Source: Psococerastis gibbosa
Lineage: Eukaryota; Arthropoda; Insecta; Psocodea; Psocidae
Length of the DNA stretch: 64,000 nt
Direction of reading: 5' to 3'
Assembly (NCBI GenBank): GCA_963971405.1
Contig: OZ020485.1
Location: forward strand, 11,222,001-11,286,000
Part shown: positions 1 through 9,300 of the stretch, one piece after another
Position numbering within the stretch: position 1 is the first letter of the stretch
How the letters are laid out: the number at the start of each line of letters is the position of its first letter
Program-made: the position numbers and the translations under genes
The notes under the pieces: model-generated
Seen by the model: only the letters and a program-made list of their open reading frames with translations
Told to the model about the DNA's origin: nothing
The model's database searches: none

Positions 1-15
1 CGCGGATTGGTGATA

Positions 16-172
16 TGAAACATTATTTCCAAACGTTTCGTCAACATCTGCGGTCGACATCATCAATGCCACTACATGGACATCTCAGATTGTATCGCTG
101 AGACTCAGTAGCAACTGAAGAGGTGACACTGCAGAGTCAGATTTTGACGAAACGTTTGGAAATATGCTTTCA
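16..172. mobile_element. Foldback element (CGTTTCGTCAAC family), copy 1
   Basis: ATTTCCAAACGTTTCGTCAA at the left pairs with TTGACGAAACGTTTGGAAAT nearby at the right (one mismatch region). It ends about 50 bp before a sha exon. Other copies: 44652-44778 and 50507-50634. Confidence 0.75.
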
Positions 173-224
173 GATCGACCCCGGATTCTTGTGGTTCATC
201 AGGTATGTATTTCTTTTGTTTCAG

Positions 225-358
225 AGGTAGCAAGCCCAATATGTGTGGTATCTGGAGCGCAGTTCCTCGGGAGGGGCGGCTGGGTCGACCTCAGGAACAA
301 TTCAGACACGGAACCACCATTTCGATTATTCCGCGACGAGGGGCGCACTTATTTGCAG
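225..358 (+). CDS. sha: sha exon a (first in window)
   Basis: The acceptor is a TTTCTTTTGTTTCAG tract and the donor is CAG|GTACGT. Two bases complete a codon begun upstream, and the exon ends in phase 0. It encodes an extracellular piece containing FLGRGGWVDLRNNSD and FRLFRDEGRTYLQ. The MITE-like element at 365-730 begins directly after the donor hexamer. Confidence 0.7.
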
Positions 359-3300
359 GTACGTTAAGAGGATAAAACTGCGACCCCAAATTTAAATACT
401 TTTCATTTTTTATTTAATTAACTCAGCAAGTTATTAAAAATTAGGCACATCTAAGTTGTAGAAGACTACTTCGTGCATCATATAATCGGGTACTTATACT
501 TTACGGTTTTGTAGTAAAGATCCCAGAATTTTAGTCCGTTCTGGTATTTATGAAAGAACTAAGATACCAAAAATTTAATATTTCCTATTATATGATGCAT
601 GAAGTAGTCTTCTACAACTTCCATGAGCCAAATCTTTAATGACTTGCTTTGTTAATTAAATAAAAAAATAAAAAGTCAATAAAAACAACAAATTTTGGGG
701 TGCTCATTTTCTACGTAGCATATCCTCTTAAAAAAGTACCTACTATGGTGCAACGTACAGCGCTCGATTCTTTGTCTGTTTTCCGCTGTTGAGCTAGCCA
801 AGGGTGTGACTGTGTGAGTTAATAGGGAAAAAGAAATGTGCCACTTTATGTACCGTTTGGTGGTTACATAGTTAAACTTGTAGATTGTTGCTTTTTAATT
901 CTTCTTCTGAGGTCACAATCTCAAGGATTGGTTGGCAGCAACTCCCTGCATATCATCCTCCAGCTCTCTCAGTCCCACACCTGCCTCTTCAGCTCTTGGT
1001 TTGTCCTTGCTCATGACTCCTCCTTAAGTTGATCCATGAATTCCTTCTTCGGCCGCCCTCTTCTATTGGTTCCTTCCACTGTGCCCTCAATGATGGTGTG
1101 TATCAGATTTTCGTGTCTTAATGAATGCCCTACCCATTTTGCACTTCTACTTTTTATGAGGTAGCAGCTGGCTCTTCTTCAATAGCCTCTAGCACTTTTT
1201 CATTATGTGAGAACATATATCAAATCTCACCCTTGGCTAGCCCATCTCAAGCATGTTAGCATGTAGGCATGTTTAAGCCTGGTTAATTGGATTTCCCAAA
1301 GCAACTGCCATAGATGCCGCACGGCGCACAGCAAAGTGATCAATAATAAACTGTTAACATAAGCCTATACAGTAATAGCGTATATTAATCACTGCGAAAT
1401 CATTTTATAGAAACCTTAACGTGTTGGACGTTGTTGTTTTCAAAATGACCACCAACATAAAACCTGTTTTACCGCAGTAATCAAAGGCAGTAATAAGGTT
1501 GAACTTGCTTCGATGCAAGGTATTAACGGATAATTTTCCAGCAAGTATTTACCGACGATCGACAGTTATTAATGTAGGGCTCAAAGTAACACTGCATAAT
1601 GTATAGTACATAGTAGTTAGATTACGTTGCATTTTATGCATAGGCGGGGTTTCCACATACGTCAATGGTCAATGGTAAATATGGTTTTGACGTGGTAGCA
1701 GACATTTTTGTATGTCTTTAATGTCTGCTATAACGTCAATACCACATTTATCATTGGCCATTGAAGTATGTGGAAACCCCGCCTTAGATGCGGTCTCGCA
1801 AGCAGGTGAGTCGCTGAGGTGCCTTGGTGTAAGACCACATACCTGTAGTCCACTTCAGAAGATTTTTATGAGCTGGGCGTGTTGAGGGGAAAACCATCAC
1901 TAATATTTTGTTTAATTTTGTCTGACAGTGGCTTGGAGAAGGTGATTTACGTAACGCCATGGAGGGGCGACTGATACTGGTCCATCTCATGTGTAAAGAC
2001 GCCAGTGAAAGTCAGCAGCACAAGATTTTGACCCCCTGTGTTGCCTTTCGAGTAGCCGGCAACCCCAGTAAGTACCATATTCGTAACACCTAATTGTTTT
2101 TTTTACAAGCAAAGGGTGAATTTTTAGAACGATTCCTTGATAATATCGGCCAAAAGTGGTAAAAAGGTAAGCAAACTGTTTCAGACAGTCACTGGGCAAC
2201 CTCGTTGTCTAGTGAACTCCTGCTGGAATACTGAGGAAACTGTTGATACCCCGTAGAGTATCAAGAAAAAAACAGTAGAATCCGGTGGGACTCGAAACCA
2301 AGATCTATACGCCTTACCGGCTTACCGGGTCACCGTGTTAACCACTAGGGATTTCTCCGCACTCAGCTTTGACCAGATCCCGTACTCGATGCTCGGCAAC
2401 GAGATTCAAATTGTTAGAGAGGTTGGCACAATACTTAGCTGAACAAGTCTACGAGCTTATATTTTTTTAGCACTGAACTGACTTTTGGTTGAGGGGCAAA
2501 GAATTGACTTTTGGTTGAAGAACTTCAACACACATTGGGATAACGCAAGCAGCGCTTACATGAAATACAATTACGCGGATTTACGCCCCACAATTACCGT
2601 AAATCTAAATGACAGTTTAGTATTCGGAACAAGACGTCACTCAGTCACATACGTTAGCTGAATATTTATGGGACAATAATCGCAAAGGTCAAAATCGCCG
2701 AAAATTGTAGTGAAATTCCGTTTCCGCTATTTTTCAGGCGTACGAGAGGTGGCTTTTTCGACAGATGTCCGTTCGACTGAAGAGCTACCTAGTGGCCTGA
2801 GCGTCAGCGAGTATGTGGCTATTGGGGTGTGTTCGGTCCTCCTTGGACTCATCTACGTAGCATCGATTTTTCTTTATCTACATATACGAAAGAGGAGGCA
2901 AAAAGCACGAGAAAAAGATGCAGAAAGTGCTCATCTCACCGTTGGCGAAGAAGGTAGGTTTAGAGCTCTATATGGTATAGTTCGAGCCCAAGATCTACGC
3001 CAATCCTCTAATTTCGGTTATGACGAGGTGGATACCCCATCAACCAAAGTTAACTTAATGTCACTGTTATATACGATATACTGCAATATAACAAAGGATA
3101 TTTTTTGAATTTTTGGTCCCATCAGCCTCTTTTGTTGAAACAGAGCTTTTTGAAATTTGAAATATCTTCTTTTGGCCAATCAGCGCATGCCTTGCAGCCA
3201 CGGCGGGATTTGTTATTGTTTGGAAGCACCCAAGACGTGCTCTGATTGACCGAAGAAGACGTAGCAGGCGGCACCAGAAATTAAAAGAACCGGTCCGAGT

Positions 3301-6300
3301 TTACTCGAACATGCTTTCCAATTTATCAATTAGTAGTTAGAGAAAATTAGTAATTTCGTGGTAAATAATTTTCCTATGGCTAAATTTTCGATATGTGGGG
3401 GGGGGGGGGGGTCGCCTACCTAACGTCACTGGAAGTGAGGTAAATTCTACATAGGTCAGACCAACACATTACCACACAGTAATAATGGCATCAGGGCACG
3501 CAATGCATTTGACCCTGAATTTTCTATCATTCCTTCAAAAAACATTTTTTTTCCACAAAACCAGAAAGGTTTTTGCCAAATCAACCTGTCCGGTTTCGTT
3601 TAACACAATTTAACACCTAAAACATGCCTGAAGGTAGAAATCACCGATCGAAAGGTTTAGCAGAAAAATTATTTTTTAGACATTTTTCATGAAAATTGAG
3701 TTATTTTTATGTTTTTACCCCCAGAAGCAAACTATCAAGGGGCAAGCGACCCCCTGCATTTTGTTAACATTAATAACGACTACAATATACGTGAATTTAA
3801 AAGAAATCATTGAAGCCGCTTTTGAGAAATAATTTTTTTAGACGTTTTTTTGAAGTTTTTTGAGAATAAAACCCCTCCAAATTGAGTTAGCCCAAAATAA
3901 AACAAATGGTGTCGAGGTATGATTTTTGTGAACCTACATGCAAAATTTCATCTAAATCGACCGAGCAGTTTGCCCGGAAATCGACGCACAGACAGACAGA
4001 CATACAGACATTTCGTAAAAACCACTTTTTTGGGTTCCTGGGACCTCAAACGTGTAAATCCGTTGAAATCTCGGAATCGAAAATTTCGACCAGCACAAAG
4101 CTTTCCTTATACTACGTATAAATTGGAAAGCAAAATATAACTTTCGCTCCGAATTTCTCATTTATAAGGTACACATTATAGGACACTAGGTAGGCTCAAG
4201 CAACCAAAATTCAGGTCACCAGCAGCCTGATCATGGCGATTATAATACCGGTATTTATTTAATCTCCTGGTATTAAAAATGTAAGCAAACAAATTTTGAA
4301 TAGTACTTTCCATTATAAAATTATCTTGTTTCCATTTTTAATACCAGAGGATTAAATATATACCGGTATTATAATCGCCATGATCAGGCTGCTGAACTCT
4401 GTAATATATATACCTGAATAAGGTGGTGAACTGATAAATAGGGTGGGACTAACTGTAATAGACTCAGGTTGCATTCGCAGAAAGGTTTATAGAGTGGGGG
4501 AAATGACAATGTCCAAAGTGAGACGCCACCAAAAATAGGAACAACAACAAGTGTCACGTTCGCCAAAATTATACTTCCACAACCTAACGGATGGGCTAAT
4601 AGACGGTATATATAATAATGTAATATAATATAACATTACATCATAACAATAGGTCAACAGTATATCACAATAATTGGTGGCAGGGGCGCCAAAGATTAAC
4701 CCGGATTAATATACAGTATATAACAGTTAAGTATGTTGAACTAAAACATATGAAATGGCAGTAAAAAATCATAAAAAAGAGTGAAAAAATACAATACACA
4801 TGAGGAAGGAAAAAAAAAGCAATGCAGAACGATACACAGGTACAGTATATTATGGTGCCAGTTTGCGAAATAAAGTTACTAAGAGGCTAAAGCTTGCTTG
4901 GGACCGATTTCCAGAGGCACAGCCACAAACGACGCGACGGCAAAGAAGAGAAAGAAAATCATGTAAATAGTACGCATTCAGTAGAAACAGTGGCATCACA
5001 GCATTGATATACAGTACATTATTATATAGCTCAATGCATCACATAAACTGTTAACATGCCAAAATTACCACCTTGTCCTAATTTAGCAATATTTTCCTTA
5101 CAGTAATTATATAATTTTTAACTCTTAATTTCACGATATCCAGTCACTTAATTACTAAGATTTCCATGACACACATGCACGTAAACGCATAAAAAATGGA
5201 AGCCAATCCATCTGAAGACAGCCACACGCATATAATAACTCAATTTCATTTCTCCTACTCTGCAATAAAACCAATCATAAATACTAAATAGCAATATATT
5301 TGGTAAAATTGTTATGTTTGCAAGATAAAAAGAAACAGGTTACTAATTGATTATTGGTTTAGTGGGTGATCGTTAAACAGAGACAAATTTATGCTTTTAC
5401 GACGCACGAGTCGTGAACCCTATAATCAAATACTAGCTTAACCAAACAAACTTTTTTTTCCCTCCAATTCGACCTGCCGAACCATTTTGTCTAATAGTGA
5501 GTAGGGCGTAGCAAAAAAAATCGGGTCCATAGAGAATATACTAGTAACTATACGGTTCGATAGCGTGTCGAATGATTTATGACTTATCGTAAATCCTATT
5601 GGAATTGATAGGGCAATGATTATAGGTGTTTAGAAAGGTAATTTCAATTTTGGTACTGACACGCGTCGTATGACGTCACTGTAAAGTAAATAACCAGTCA
5701 AGGATGCACGAAATAATAAATAAAATAAATAATGACTTTAATTTTAGCTGAGGCCACCCTAGCGGAGTTAGGCTCTCTCTTACACTAAACTAGGGGCCAG
5801 GAACAAAAACAGTAAACAGTAAAATGGACAATGCTATTTAAATTCGAATTGATATTTCCTTAAACTTAAATAAACACACACACACACACACAAGCATGGG
5901 GCGGTTCGAATGTTCGAATAAATCCTAGCCTTTATTATATTTGAAATTAGATGCTCCTTGATGAGTTACATATGACACGAACCCGTGGCATATAATATAC
6001 CGAATAAAATATTTCAGGGGGGGGGGGGCAGCTGATGGTCTTTCTCAAAGGCTCGAGAAGACAACTCACAGTTCGTCTTGTATTTCCCTTTTCGGGGGGG
6101 GGGGGGGGGGCTTGGCCCCTCATATATATGCCACTGACACGAATACTTGTCAATGAGATAGATATGCGGCAGAAAATAACAGTCAATAATGGTTGTTGAA
6201 ATCTAGCAAATTCCATTGGAATTAGTTTGAATTCAGGTAGATGCCAGCAGTATTCTTGACTGTGAAAAGTCTGTCTATTCCCTGGCTATCCTAAAGCATT

Positions 6301-9300
6301 GGCGGTCACATTCATATAAGAATTAACCAGTCCTCAAGTCACTGGCACCAGAGTCCTGCAACTACTAGACGAAACAATTTTTTTGGTGACATGGTGCCTG
6401 TGTGTATGTGTGCGAGCCTCTACACACCATGTCATCGCAGAACTGTCGTAACTCAACACAATTATTAAGTTACTCAGTGAGGTGACGGAAGACGTCTGAT
6501 TTGAATTGTCTGTATGCGATTAATTTTTATTAAAAAAAACATGGCATTCAGACTTCATATCGAGTCAGACTAGCTTGTCGCGCTGACTTCAGTTTCAACA
6601 TTGAAGTCCGGTCGTGAGTCGCTGTATTTATATGAATTCGAACGCTTTCTTCTGTCGATATCAAATTACTGAACAACGTAAAATATAACTCGTGAAGTAC
6701 ACCCCAGGCAGCAGCAGCTATTAAAATATGTCTGAAAAGGTCACGTGAAACCTGGCAAATGAGGAAGTGAACAAATCAGACAAAAGGTACACGATTGCAT
6801 AATCATGAAAATGAAGGAATTTAATGGTGTTAAGTAAATGAAGAGTTTTCACGTTCCGTCAGTTGATTACTTAATAAAAGTCAGCAACATGTCCAACATA
6901 TCCCTACAAATAAGGTACATAGTAGATAAGCAGGACCGCACAAAGGAAGTTGATTTATGAATTTTAAATACTTACTGGTTTTATCGAGAAACTGATTGAA
7001 TTTAATTTTGGAGATATATTTTGAGACAGCTCACTACACGCCTGTCTTCATGTCTCTATAGGCTATGCATACTTGCACAGTTCTCAAGTTTAATAAACTC
7101 ATCAGAGTTGGGTGAGCCCAGACTCGACTGAAATTTATCCCATTCGTGATGCTTCCCTCGTGTGAACCTCGACCTTCCGTTTTATACTCCAGTTCTCTTA
7201 CCACTGGACTACACTGATGCCTCAAATGTCCACGAATAAATGGTTTCTCTGTTGTTGCAGGAGTGGTGAAGAACAATCCTTTGCTGCAGCCTGGTAGAAG
7301 ACGTATGAGCGGCGGCCAAGATAATGACGGCTATTCCAGCGACTCTGGTAGTTGTTGTTCAGACTCAGATGGCCCGTCGGATTTAGGGTGTATGGACGAA
7401 GAGTTGGATGGCATTCAACACCAGCAGAATGTAAGTGAAATCCAATTAAATCAGGCGAGTGGTTGTGATGCTTTACATTTAATTTTACACTGTCTCTCGC
7501 GGCTGTATTGCCTTCCAACCTCCACTGCGGCACGGGGTTTTCCGTCATCGGGTAACAGACAATTGAAGCGCCTAGAAGCCAAGGGGTGCAAGTGACATTT
7601 TTTGCGTTTTGGAGCCAAGTGTACCAAGCTGTTACTCTAGCGGCTCTTTACCTCAGAAACTAACGAGAACATCGGGATCTGTCATTTTAACAATGCTAAG
7701 TAGCACTATTCATTTTCAATTAAGTTACAAACTTCAGCCTCAATTATCTCGAGTGTTTATATTATCACTCGTACCCCTCTAGGCGCTTCAAGTTTATTTT
7801 TAAGGTCTTTCTATCGGCCTTGTACCCACAACTATGTCCTTCCTCCTGACGCCCTGAATCATGTGGTTATCTTCCCTTTCGTTGTGTAGCCCACCACGCT
7901 ACTCACCATTCTCTTACGTTGACCATCGCTTCATATTAACTCTTGACGTGCAGCGACTACGTCAAAATAGGAAAATCAACCATGTGCCGCATGTATGCAA
8001 CAACCAATATTGTCTCAGGACATACGAGTTGGGATAACCAAGAGCATGTCAGAATTTGCAAACAGTGCGTGGAACTGTTATTGAATAGCTACCGAAACGG
8101 CGACGAATGATCCCACTAAAATGCAGGCTTTTGATATCAAATGATAAAATTAATCGGTGTTAAAAACGCAACGTTTGGAACATAAAATATCAATTAATAA
8201 CGATCTCTAAAACTTGCAGATCTCAGTAATGGTGCATCCATGTGAGCAGGAGCAACCGTCACCATATGAGTCGCAGCTCTGTCAGGATAACTCGGGGTTC
8301 GAAAGACACCCGGAAGAAGATGTGTCCATTGTCGAGGAAATTGAAGGGAGGGAGGATAGGAATGAAACAGTCAGAGCGATGGGAGGAACAATACGTAGAA
8401 AATTGTACTTCAATCCCGCCTACTTCGATCCTGATTTGCTTAAGGTAAGCACTGACCTTACTCGTGTCCTTAATTTGAATCAATGCATATAGCGATGACA
8501 TTTCATATAAACTGTGATGAGCCATCGAAATCGAATTGTGGCACATCCAAAACTATGACAAGTTACAAGTACCTTCACATAGGTTATATAGGTATTGTAT
8601 ATTTAGGGCTTACGTGGTGACGTTCCCCACGCTGAGGGTAAAAAAGTCATGTGGGTGTGCTTTAAGTGATTTTTAACGCGGAAAGTAGAATTACATAAGT
8701 ATTTATTTCATCTTTCTAGGCACCTCCACCTGCAGCAATAGAGTTTCTAACCAAAATTCGAGAGGTAATTTCCGTCGCCAAGCATAAGATGTCGGCAAAG
8801 CGATTCTCCCCAAGTTTGATCGGCATTCCGGAAGAAGACCCGTACGGGAGCAGAGATAAACCTTCTTCAGGAATGAGAAGCCGGGCATCCAGTATAGTTT
8901 CAATGAAAGCAACTTCAGAAAGTGGAAGAAAGAACAGTTGTTCAAACTGCGTTGAAGAGTCCACTGATCAAAGTTCCTTAACGAATAATTATAATACAGC
9001 GGCGTCTGGTGCATGCTGTCCTTCGGATACCAAGCAGAGAATCATTAGGAAATGGTTAGAAGATGTTCCAGTGGCACGAGGTACAGAAGATGTTGTAAAA
9101 GCAACTCCGCAAGTTATTAGGGAGATAGAAGCAGGCGAAGAAGAAGTAAACGTTAAAAATGTTAACAGCGGACGACCTACACCACCTCCTCCACCAACGA
9201 AAAATGAAATAAAGAGGCCTTCAAGTAAAGGACCAGCACCCCCAAGGCCCCCACCGCCAAATCCTGCGAAAATTAATAAACAAGAGTCAGAGATTGAGAA

